NCBI GenBank assembly: GCA_002086835.1
Contig: MVIG01000017.1
Coordinates: 1-64,000, forward strand
Source of the DNA: Mycolicibacterium porcinum
GTDB taxonomy: Bacteria > Actinomycetota > Actinomycetes > Mycobacteriales > Mycobacteriaceae
Reading direction: 5' to 3'
DNA length: 64,000 bases
Both the position numbers and the translations under genes were made by a program. The stretch's first letter is position 1, and each line of letters begins with the position of its first letter. Positions 57,342 to 64,000 of the stretch are shown here, in pieces. A model generated the notes under the pieces. The model had not been told where the DNA came from and did no database searches. It saw nothing but the letters and a program-made list of their open reading frames with translations.

Positions 57342-57785
57342 ATGAGCATCCGACACACAGCCGCTGCGGTCGGCATCGCGGCGGCGATTGCCGGGCTCGG
57401 CGGCACGGCGATCTACGCCGCCACCGGCAGCCACAGCTCGGGCTTCCCCGGGCCGCCGCCGGGAATGGGCGGACCGGGGATGGACGGGCCGCGAGACCGT
57501 CCCGATCCGGCGACCGTCCACAGCGAGGCGGTGCTGGCCGACCATGACGGTGGCTACACCACGACGCTGACGCAGACGGGCACGATCACCGCACTGACCG
57601 CCACCTCGGTCACGGTGCGCAGCAACGACGGGTTCGTCCAGAGTTACGCGTTGCCACCCTCCGCCGACACCCCGTTCGGCGTCGACGACCGGGTCGTGGT
57701 CCGGGCCACCCGCACCGGCGCGGCAGCGACCGACAAGCCGACCGTGACGAGCATCGGGGAGGCCCCGGGCCGGCCCCTCCCCTAG
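57342..57785 (+). CDS. exported protein with a small beta-barrel domain (DUF5666-like)
   Basis: This 147-residue protein has an N-terminal signal or anchor helix (residues 5-27), a Gly/Pro-rich linker and a short beta domain (TGTITALTATSVTVRSNDGF, VDDRVVVRATR) resembling DUF5666. It starts at the ATG 57342, or GTG 57333. It is divergent from trcR and its stop overlaps the stop of the convergent small gene (CTAG). The function is unknown. Confidence 0.75.
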   Translation: MSIRHTAAAVGIAAAIAGLGGTAIYAATGSHSSGFPGPPPGMGGPGMDGPRDRPDPATVHSEAVLADHDGGYTTTLTQTGTITALTATSVTVRSNDGFVQSYALPPSADTPFGVDDRVVVRATRTGAAATDKPTVTSIGEAPGRPLP

Positions 57786-58018
57786 TTGCCGTACCCGTCG
57801 GGCAGTTCCACCTTCACCGTCGGTTTCGCGAAGGACGTCTCCAGCTCACTGGGAGCCGTTGTCTTGGTCACGGTTTCACCGACATTGACCGCAGGTACCG
57901 CTCCACTCGTCGGGGCCTGGGCCATCATGGCGCCGACGGCGCCCATCGTTGCCAGTGCGATCGCTCCGACACCGGCCATCACGTAGTTGGTCCGCTTGTT
58001 GCGTTCGTCTCCTGTCAC
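57782..58018 (-). CDS. small membrane-anchored TTPP-tail protein A
   Basis: This 78-residue protein of unknown function has one hydrophobic helix (residues 14-33) after a charged start (TGDERNKRTN). The outer tail has GETVTKTTAPSELETS and FAKPTVKVELPDGYGN. It is the most diverged of three tandem paralogues; compare GQTVTETTPPKAPETS in the next gene. It starts at GTG with AGG at weak distance. It is last of the three on the minus strand. Confidence 0.7.
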   Translation of the reverse strand: MTGDERNKRTNYVMAGVGAIALATMGAVGAMMAQAPTSGAVPAVNVGETVTKTTAPSELETSFAKPTVKVELPDGYGN

Positions 58019-58094
58019 AGCGACCTGCCTACCGCGTCCCGACGGGCGAGGTAAACCGGCCGGGTGCCGGCCCTGTCAACCGAATCAGCCTCGA

Positions 58095-58355
58095 TCAGTG
58101 CGGTGTGGCAAACCCGGACGGCGTGGTCGCCGAGACGGTTGGCGATGCCTCGGAGGTCTCCGGGGCCTTCGGCGGGGTCGTCTCGGTCACGGTCTGTCCC
58201 GTGGTGATTGCCGGCGGTTCGACCCGTTGCTGGGCGCCGACGTGACCACCGCCCATGCCGATTCCGAGCACAGCTGTGGCTAATCCGCCGATGGCGCCGA
58301 CGCCGGCGGAGATGAATTTCAGATTTCGCTGATTGTTTTCTTTGGCGCTACCCAT
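58095..58355 (-). CDS. small membrane-anchored TTPP-tail protein B
   Basis: This 86-residue protein has a basic start (GSAKENNQRNLK), one helix (residues 14-33) and a tail with GQTVTETTPPKAPETS and TPSGFATPH. The ribosome binding site GGGAGGTG is strong, but it forms the 3' arm of a 14-bp hairpin (58361-58400), so translation may be controlled. It is a paralogue of the genes on both sides. The function is unknown. Confidence 0.75.
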   Translation of the reverse strand: MGSAKENNQRNLKFISAGVGAIGGLATAVLGIGMGGGHVGAQQRVEPPAITTGQTVTETTPPKAPETSEASPTVSATTPSGFATPH

Positions 58356-58360
58356 GCGCT

Positions 58361-58400
58361 CACCTCCCGCCGCCTCGTATATCCCCGGCGGCAGGAGGTG
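58361..58400 (-). promoter_or_regulatory. hairpin that hides the ribosome binding site of protein B
   Basis: In the minus-strand RNA, CACCUCCUGCCGCC (58387-58400) pairs fully with GGCGGCGGGAGGUG (58361-58374), 14 pairs including one G-U, with a 12-base loop. The second arm contains the ribosome binding site, which ends 5 bases before the ATG at 58355. It could also serve as a terminator after protein C. No T run follows, which favours a translational role. Confidence 0.65.
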
Positions 58401-58417
58401 AAACCACTACCAAGCGA

Positions 58418-58681
58418 TCAATGCGTGACGGCGAACCCGGACGGCGGCGTGTAGCCGCGTATCGAAGGAACTGCCATCGACACCACCGGCGCAGTCGGCG
58501 GCGTCGTGTCCGTGCTGGTCTGACCGAGGTTCATGTGGGATCCGGACGCCAGCGCCGGAGAACCGGCCCCTGAACCCACGTGCACGTCCGAGATCGCGCC
58601 GAACACGCCCAGCCCCACCACTGCCGCCCCACCGGCTACCGCAGCGATCACTTTCACCTTCTTGAGCCCGCTGACCTTCAT
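58418..58681 (-). CDS. small membrane-anchored TTPP-tail protein C
   Basis: This 87-residue protein has a basic start (KVSGLKKVK), a helix (residues 10-30) and a tail with GQTSTDTTPPTAPVVS and PPSGFAVTH, clearly related to protein B. No ribosome binding site precedes the ATG; a -10-like TATAGA lies about 26 bp upstream, so the leader is short. It is first of the three and divergent from oppB. The function is unknown. Confidence 0.72.
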   Translation of the reverse strand: MKVSGLKKVKVIAAVAGGAAVVGLGVFGAISDVHVGSGAGSPALASGSHMNLGQTSTDTTPPTAPVVSMAVPSIRGYTPPSGFAVTH

Positions 58682-58841
58682 GTATTTCAGTGAACGCCTG
58701 ATTTCTATATCGAGGCTGTGTCTCGACTGTCAGTTCCCCACCGAGTGCGGGCGCGCCGAAACATCACATCGCGCGCTGGCCGGTATCGGTTCGTCGCTGC
58801 TCTACCCTGTCTGGCATGCGGCCGTGGGTGGGAAGAACCGG

Positions 58842-59819
58842 ATGACGCGCTTCCTGGCGCGCCGGCTGCTCAACTACCTCGTGCTGCTGGCCCTGGCCTC
58901 GTTTCTGACGTTCACCCTCACCTCACTGAACTTCAAGCCCCTCGACAGCCTCGAGCAGCGCAATCCGCGGCCACCGCAGTCCGCGATCGACGCGAAACGG
59001 ACCGAACTCGGCCTCGACCAGCCGATCCCGCTGCGCTACGCGAACTGGGCCGCGGACGCGGTCCGCGGCGACTTCGGCACCACCGTGACCGGCCAGCCGG
59101 TGGCCGACGAGTTGTGGCGACGCATCGGGGTGACCCTTCGGTTGCTGGTGATCGGCGCGATCTCGGGCGCCGTGATCGGCGTGGTGGTCGGCGCCTGGGG
59201 AGCGATCCGCCAGTACCGGCTGTCGGACCGCGTCATCACCGTGTTGTCGCTGCTGGTGATCAGCACGCCGTCGTTCGTGATCGCCAACATGCTGATCCTG
59301 GCCGCGCTCAACGTGAACTCGATTCTGGGCGTCCAGATCTTCGAGTACACGGGGGAAACCGCGCCGGTGCCGGTCGGCGGCGCCTGGGACCAGTTCGTCG
59401 ACCGGCTACAGCACCTCGTGTTGCCGACGTTCACGCTCGCGCTGATGGCCATCGCCGGTTACAGCCGGTATCAGCGCAACGCGATGCTCGACGTGCTCGG
59501 CCAGGACTTCATCCGCACCGCCCAGGCCAAAGGGCTGACCCGCAGGCGCGCGCTGTTCAAGCACGGGCTCCGCACCGCACTCATTCCGATGGCCACCCTG
59601 TTCGCCTACGGCGTGGCCGGGCTGGTCACCGGTTCGGTGTTCGTCGAGAAGATCTTCGGCTGGCACGGCATGGGTGAATGGGTGGTACAGGGCATCGCCA
59701 CCCAGGACACCAACATCATCGCGGCCATCACCGTCTTCACCGGCACCGTGATCCTGGTTGCCGGCCTGCTTTCCGACGTCATCTACGCGATGCTCGACCC
59801 GAGGGTGCGTGTCACGTGA
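58842..59819 (+). CDS. oppB: oligopeptide ABC transporter permease OppB
   Basis: This inner-membrane permease of a Dpp/Opp-type peptide importer has 325 residues, the length of Rv1283c. It has the N-terminal TM segment, six helices and the EAA loop (DFIRTAQAKGLTRRRALFKH). The start is the ATG where homology begins; a GTG 18 bp earlier is possible. It overlaps oppC (GTGA). Confidence 0.95.
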   Translation: MTRFLARRLLNYLVLLALASFLTFTLTSLNFKPLDSLEQRNPRPPQSAIDAKRTELGLDQPIPLRYANWAADAVRGDFGTTVTGQPVADELWRRIGVTLRLLVIGAISGAVIGVVVGAWGAIRQYRLSDRVITVLSLLVISTPSFVIANMLILAALNVNSILGVQIFEYTGETAPVPVGGAWDQFVDRLQHLVLPTFTLALMAIAGYSRYQRNAMLDVLGQDFIRTAQAKGLTRRRALFKHGLRTALIPMATLFAYGVAGLVTGSVFVEKIFGWHGMGEWVVQGIATQDTNIIAAITVFTGTVILVAGLLSDVIYAMLDPRVRVT

Positions 59820-60754
59820 CCCAGACTTCTGCCCCCACCGGTGGTGCCGCCGCGGCCCGCTCGGGTCTGCACGCCGAGGAATTCGCCACCCGGCGCACCC
59901 TGGTGTTCCGCCGGTTCCTGCGCAACCGGCCCGCCGTGGTGTCGCTGACGCTGCTGGTGATTATGTTCGTCGCCTGCTACACGCTGCCATCGGTGCTGCC
60001 CTACAGCTATTCGGACCTCGACTACTACGCGCTGCAAGAGCCGCCGTCGGCGGATCACTGGTTCGGCACGAACGCGCTCGGGCAGGACATCTTCGCCCAA
60101 ACCCTCCGCGGCATGCAGAAATCCATGCTGATCGGCCTGTGCGTGGCATTCATCTCGACGGTCATCGCCGCCACGGTCGGCTCGGTGGCCGGGTACTTTG
60201 GCGGCTGGCGCGATCGCACGCTGATGTGGATCGTCGACGTGCTGCTGGTGGTACCGAGCTTCATCCTGATCGCGATCGTCACGCCCCGGCTGAGCCAGTC
60301 CAATCGGGTGTTCTGGCTCATCGTGCTGCTCTCAGCGTTCAGCTGGATGATCAGTTCGCGCATCGTACGCGGGATGACGCTGAGCCTGCGCGAGCGCGAA
60401 TTCGTCTTGGCTGCCCGGTATATGGGCGTCAGCAGCTGGCGCATCATCGTGCGGCACATCCTGCCGAATGTGGCGTCCATCCTGATCATCGACACCGCGC
60501 TCAACGTCGGCGTGGCGATCCTGTCCGAAACCGGTTTGAGTTACCTGGGATTCGGCATCCAGGCACCCGACGTCTCGCTGGGCACGCTGATCGCCGACGG
60601 CACCAAATCCGCCACCACGTTCCCCTGGGTGTTCCTGTTCCCGGCCGGGGTGCTGGTGCTGATCATCCTGTGCGCCAACCTGATCGGTGACGGCCTGCGC
60701 GACGCCATCGACCCCGGGAGCGGCCGGCTGCGGCGCAAGAAGGCACGCCGATGA
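59816..60754 (+). CDS. oppC: oligopeptide ABC transporter permease OppC
   Basis: This is the second permease, 312 residues, with the N-terminal OppC extension ahead of the first helix, [20 protein letters not shown] and the EAA loop [20 protein letters not shown]. The GTG start lies in the last codons of oppB. It overlaps oppD (ATGA). Confidence 0.95.
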   Translation: MTQTSAPTGGAAAARSGLHAEEFATRRTLVFRRFLRNRPAVVSLTLLVIMFVACYTLPSVLPYSYSDLDYYALQEPPSADHWFGTNALGQDIFAQTLRGMQKSMLIGLCVAFISTVIAATVGSVAGYFGGWRDRTLMWIVDVLLVVPSFILIAIVTPRLSQSNRVFWLIVLLSAFSWMISSRIVRGMTLSLREREFVLAARYMGVSSWRIIVRHILPNVASILIIDTALNVGVAILSETGLSYLGFGIQAPDVSLGTLIADGTKSATTFPWVFLFPAGVLVLIILCANLIGDGLRDAIDPGSGRLRRKKARR

Positions 60755-62601
60755 CGCGACTACTCGAAGTATCCGATCTGACGGTGGACTTCCCCACCGA
60801 CGGGGCACCCGTTCAGGCGGTGCGGGGCGTGAACTTTCGCGTCGACGCCGGTGAGGTGGTCGCGCTCGTCGGCGAATCGGGCGCCGGGAAGTCGGCCAGC
60901 GCCATGGCTGTGGTGGGCCTGCTACCCGAATTCGCCGAGGTGTCCGGGTCGGTGCGGCTGCACGGCGAGGAACTGATCGGCCGTTCCGACGCCGAGATGT
61001 CGCGGATTCGCGGCAACACCATCGGCACGGTGTTCCAGGACCCGATGTCTGCGCTGACACCGGTCTATACCGTGGGCGATCAGATCGCCGAAGCCCTGAC
61101 GGTCCACAACCCGGACCTGAGCCGGCGCGCGGCCCGTACCCGGGCCGTCGAATTGCTCGAGCTGGTCGGCATCTCGCAGCCGGAACAGCGGGCCCGTTCC
61201 TTCCCGCACGAATTGTCCGGCGGCGAACGCCAGCGCGTGGTCATCGCCATCGCCATCGCCAACGATCCCGACCTGCTGATCTGCGACGAGCCCACCACGG
61301 CCCTCGACGTCACGGTGCAGGCCCAGATCCTGGAGGTGCTGAAGACCGCCCGTGACGTCACCGGCGCCGGGGTGCTGATCATCACCCACGATCTCGGTGT
61401 GGTGGCCGAATTCGCCGATCGGGCACTGGTGATGTACGCCGGACGCGCCGTCGAGGATGCACCGGTGTCCCGCCTGTACGAGCGGGCCCGGATGCCCTAC
61501 ACCGTCGGCCTGCTCGGCTCGGTGCCGCGCCTTGATGCGCCACAGGGAACGCGTCTGGTGCCGATCCCCGGTGCGCCGCCGTCGCTGACGACGACACCGC
61601 ACGGCTGCCCCTTCGCCCCGCGCTGCCCACTGGCCATCGACGAATGCCAGGCCGCCGAACCCGAACTCATCGAATTGGCGCCCGATCATCACGCCGCCTG
61701 TATCCGCACCGACCAGGTCGCTGGACGCAGTGCCGCCGAGATCTATCAGGTGGCCGGCACCGACACAGGCACCGACGACAGCGACGTCCAGCCCGCCGAC
61801 TCCGAGGTGGTGCTGCGGGTACGTGACCTGTCCAAGACCTACAAGCTGACCAAAGGGGTGGTGCTGCGCAGGCAGGTGGGCGAAGTCCGCGCGGTGGACA
61901 ACGTCAGCTTCGACCTCCGCAGCGGTCGCACCCTCGGCATCGTCGGTGAGTCGGGGTCCGGCAAGTCCACCACCCTGCACCAGATCTTGAATCTGTCTGC
62001 ACCGCAATCGGGTTCGATCGAAGTACTCGGCTCCGACGTCGCCACTCTGGACCGCAAGACCCGCCGGGCCCTGCGCACCGACCTGCAGGTGGTCTTCCAG
62101 GACCCGGTGGCGTCACTGGACCCGCGGCTACCCGTGTCGGACGTCCTGGCAGAGCCGTTGACCGCCAACGGTTTCGACAAACCCCGCATCGACGAGCGGG
62201 TGGCCGATCTCCTCGAGGTGGTCGGCCTGCGACGCGCCGACGCCAGCCGCTACCCGGCCGAATTCTCCGGCGGGCAGAAGCAGCGCATCGGGATCGCGCG
62301 CGCCCTGGCCCTGCAGCCCAAGATCATCGCGCTCGACGAACCGGTCTCCGCGCTCGACGTCTCCATCCAGGCCGGGATCATCAACCTGCTGCTGGACCTG
62401 CAAGACCGGTTCGACCTGGCCTATCTGTTCGTGTCCCACGACCTGTCGGTGGTCAAGCACCTGGCCCACGATGTCGCGGTGATGTACAAGGGTGCGGTCG
62501 TCGAGCAGGGTTCGGGCGATGCGGTGTTCACCAACCCGCAGCACGAATACACCCGCAAATTGCTGGCCGCGGTTCCGCAACCAAGACCGCTCAACGGTTA
62601 G
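60751..62601 (+). CDS. oppD: oligopeptide ABC transporter, dual ATPase OppD
   Basis: This 616-residue protein carries two ATPase domains in one chain (OppD and OppF fused). Walker A motifs are GESGAGKSA near 45 and GESGSGKST near 403; signatures are [12 protein letters not shown] and [13 protein letters not shown] Cys-rich segment after the first domain ([15 protein letters not shown]) is typical of the OppD end and often binds an Fe-S cluster in this family. It powers peptide import. Confidence 0.96.
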   Translation: MTRLLEVSDLTVDFPTDGAPVQAVRGVNFRVDAGEVVALVGESGAGKSASAMAVVGLLPEFAEVSGSVRLHGEELIGRSDAEMSRIRGNTIGTVFQDPMSALTPVYTVGDQIAEALTVHNPDLSRRAARTRAVELLELVGISQPEQRARSFPHELSGGERQRVVIAIAIANDPDLLICDEPTTALDVTVQAQILEVLKTARDVTGAGVLIITHDLGVVAEFADRALVMYAGRAVEDAPVSRLYERARMPYTVGLLGSVPRLDAPQGTRLVPIPGAPPSLTTTPHGCPFAPRCPLAIDECQAAEPELIELAPDHHAACIRTDQVAGRSAAEIYQVAGTDTGTDDSDVQPADSEVVLRVRDLSKTYKLTKGVVLRRQVGEVRAVDNVSFDLRSGRTLGIVGESGSGKSTTLHQILNLSAPQSGSIEVLGSDVATLDRKTRRALRTDLQVVFQDPVASLDPRLPVSDVLAEPLTANGFDKPRIDERVADLLEVVGLRRADASRYPAEFSGGQKQRIGIARALALQPKIIALDEPVSALDVSIQAGIINLLLDLQDRFDLAYLFVSHDLSVVKHLAHDVAVMYKGAVVEQGSGDAVFTNPQHEYTRKLLAAVPQPRPLNG

Positions 62602-62643
62602 GTATTGCCGCATCCCCGGGATCCGGCATCTAGCATCGACGGG

Positions 62644-64000
62644 GTGTACGGGTTCAAGGGGTTCAGGTTCCAGCGTTTCGCCGTCGTCGCAGCCGTCACC
62701 GCACTGGCCCTGGCCGGGTGCTCCGGCGGTGACCGGGAAACCCCGTCGGCCGGCGGCAACGCCGAGGTGGGCACCAACAACGACATCAATCCGCAGGATG
62801 TGGCGAACCTGCGGCAGGGCGGCGACCTGCGCCTGGCGCTGACCGAGTTCCCGTCGAACTTCAACCCGCTGCACATCGACGGCAACACCGGCGACGTCGG
62901 CGCGCTCACCAGGGCCACCATGCCCCGCACCTTCGTGATCGCCGCCGACGGGTCGGCCACGGTGAACACCGACTACTTCACCAATGTCGAACTGACGGGG
63001 ACCAACCCCCAAGTGGTCACCTACACGATCAATCCCAAGGCGGTGTGGTCCGACGGCACCCCGATCACCTGGGAGGACATCAAGTTCCAGACTGAGGCCA
63101 ACAGCGGCAAGAACCCGGCGTTCGTCATCGCCGCGCCCAACGGCTTCGAGCGGGTGGCCTCGGTGACCCGCGGTGTCGACGACCGTCAGGCTGTGATGAC
63201 CTTCGACAAGCCCTACGCGGACTGGAAGGGCATGTTCGCCGGCAACGGTCGGCTGCTGCCCAAGAGCATGACCGCCACACCGGAGGCCTTCAACAAAGGA
63301 CAGCTCACCCAGCCAGGACCGTCGGCCGGGCCGTTCCTGGTGTCCAACATCGACCGGGGCGCACAGCGGATCACGTTGAGCCGCAACCCGAAATGGTGGG
63401 GTGCCCCACCGCTGCTGGACACCATCACGTATCTCGTCCTCGATGACGCGGCGCGCATTCCGGCACTGCAGAACAACACCATCGACGCCACCGGGACCAC
63501 GTCGCTGGACGAACTGACCATCGCCCGCAAGACCCCGGGCATCAGCATCCGGCGGGCCCCGTCGGCCAGCTGGTACCACCTGACCTTCAACGGTGCGCCC
63601 GGTTCGATCCTGGCCGACCCGGCGCTGCGTCGGGCGGTCGCCAAGGGCATCGACCGTCAGGCGCTGGCCAACATCACCCAGCGTGGACTGACCGACAACC
63701 CGGTGCCGCTGAACAACCACATCTACGTGGCGGGTCAGCAGGGCTATCAGGACAATGCCGGCGCGGTGGCCTTCGATCCGGAGAAAGCCAAGGCCGAACT
63801 CGACGCACTGGGCTGGAAAGTGCCTGAGGGACGGCAGTTCCGGGAGAAGGACGGCAAGGAGCTCGTCATCCGCAACGTGTTCTACGACGCGGGCAGCACT
63901 CGGCAGGTGGCTCAGATCGCGCAGAACATGCTCGGCCAGATCGGGGTGAACCTGAAGCTCGACACCAAGCCGGGTACCGGGTTCTTCACCAACTACATCA
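62644..64000 (+). CDS. oppA: oligopeptide-binding lipoprotein OppA (3' end missing)
   Basis: This substrate-binding lipoprotein of the Opp importer has a signal peptide ending in the lipobox LAGC (Cys26) and the SBP_bac_5 start RQGGDLRLALTEFPSNFNPL. The window ends after about 452 codons of an estimated 590. It starts at GTG 42 bp after oppD. In M. tuberculosis OppA is reported to bind peptides such as glutathione and bradykinin; specificity here is untested. Confidence 0.93.
   Translation, partial: MYGFKGFRFQRFAVVAAVTALALAGCSGGDRETPSAGGNAEVGTNNDINPQDVANLRQGGDLRLALTEFPSNFNPLHIDGNTGDVGALTRATMPRTFVIAADGSATVNTDYFTNVELTGTNPQVVTYTINPKAVWSDGTPITWEDIKFQTEANSGKNPAFVIAAPNGFERVASVTRGVDDRQAVMTFDKPYADWKGMFAGNGRLLPKSMTATPEAFNKGQLTQPGPSAGPFLVSNIDRGAQRITLSRNPKWWGAPPLLDTITYLVLDDAARIPALQNNTIDATGTTSLDELTIARKTPGISIRRAPSASWYHLTFNGAPGSILADPALRRAVAKGIDRQALANITQRGLTDNPVPLNNHIYVAGQQGYQDNAGAVAFDPEKAKAELDALGWKVPEGRQFREKDGKELVIRNVFYDAGSTRQVAQIAQNMLGQIGVNLKLDTKPGTGFFTNYI

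Overview
This window is a high-GC actinobacterial chromosome segment. It almost certainly comes from a rapidly growing Mycobacterium (Mycolicibacterium). The gene order matches, block by block, my recollection of M. tuberculosis Rv1280c to Rv1315: oppABCD, canB, cysD-cysNC, an Rrf2 regulator, argS-lysA-thrA-thrC-thrB, rho, rpmE, prfA, prmC, sua5, wecA, the atp operon, murA. The left edge is the promoter and leader region of a ribosomal RNA operon directly behind murA, with three tandem promoters as known for fast growers. The AtpE sequence is the 86-residue form I associate with M. smegmatis. No database was searched; family names come from motifs and remembered homologues.

Layout. (1) 1-2.8 kb: rrn leader and promoters, murA, a PduO-type cobalamin adenosyltransferase, a DUF2550 protein. 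(2) 2.8-10.7 kb: the full F1Fo ATP synthase operon on the minus strand with an AtpI-like protein first. (3) 11-15.3 kb: wecA, sua5, prmC, prfA, rpmE. (4) 15.4-19.3 kb: an ECF42-type sigma factor with its DGPF partner, then an acyl-CoA ligase divergent from a TetR regulator. (5) 19.3-28.1 kb: rho and the tightly coupled argS-lysA-thrA-thrC-thrB operon. (6) 28.2-42.8 kb: an accessory stretch after a tRNA-Arg gene, holding an acyl-CoA dehydrogenase/GntR pair, a sulfonate ABC transporter with its flavin monooxygenase, a three-gene two-component locus and several small oxidoreductase or VOC genes. (7) 42.4-49.6 kb: an Rrf2 regulator, isochorismatase, cysQ, cysNC, cysD, an MFS pump, a thioesterase and a beta-carbonic anhydrase. 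(8) 49.7-57.2 kb: a probable five-gene operon trcR-trcS-GT39-GT2/GtrA-GT39, a two-component system coupled to membrane glycosyltransferases. (9) 57.3-64 kb: small exported proteins and the oppBCDA peptide importer, with oppA cut by the window edge.

The least explained material is two groups of small exported proteins. One is a pair of secreted proteins (30746-31084 and 35336-35707) built from exact 11-residue repeats centred on KW and FPG, flanking the sulfonate operon. The other is three tandem small membrane-anchored paralogues (57782-58681) sharing a TxTxTTxP tail; the ribosome binding site of the middle gene lies inside a 14-bp hairpin. A perfect 14-bp-arm palindrome at 28722-28761 sits exactly in the divergent promoter of the acyl-CoA dehydrogenase/GntR locus. 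Sulfur is a recurring theme (sulfonate uptake, sulfate activation, CysQ, Rrf2 regulator).
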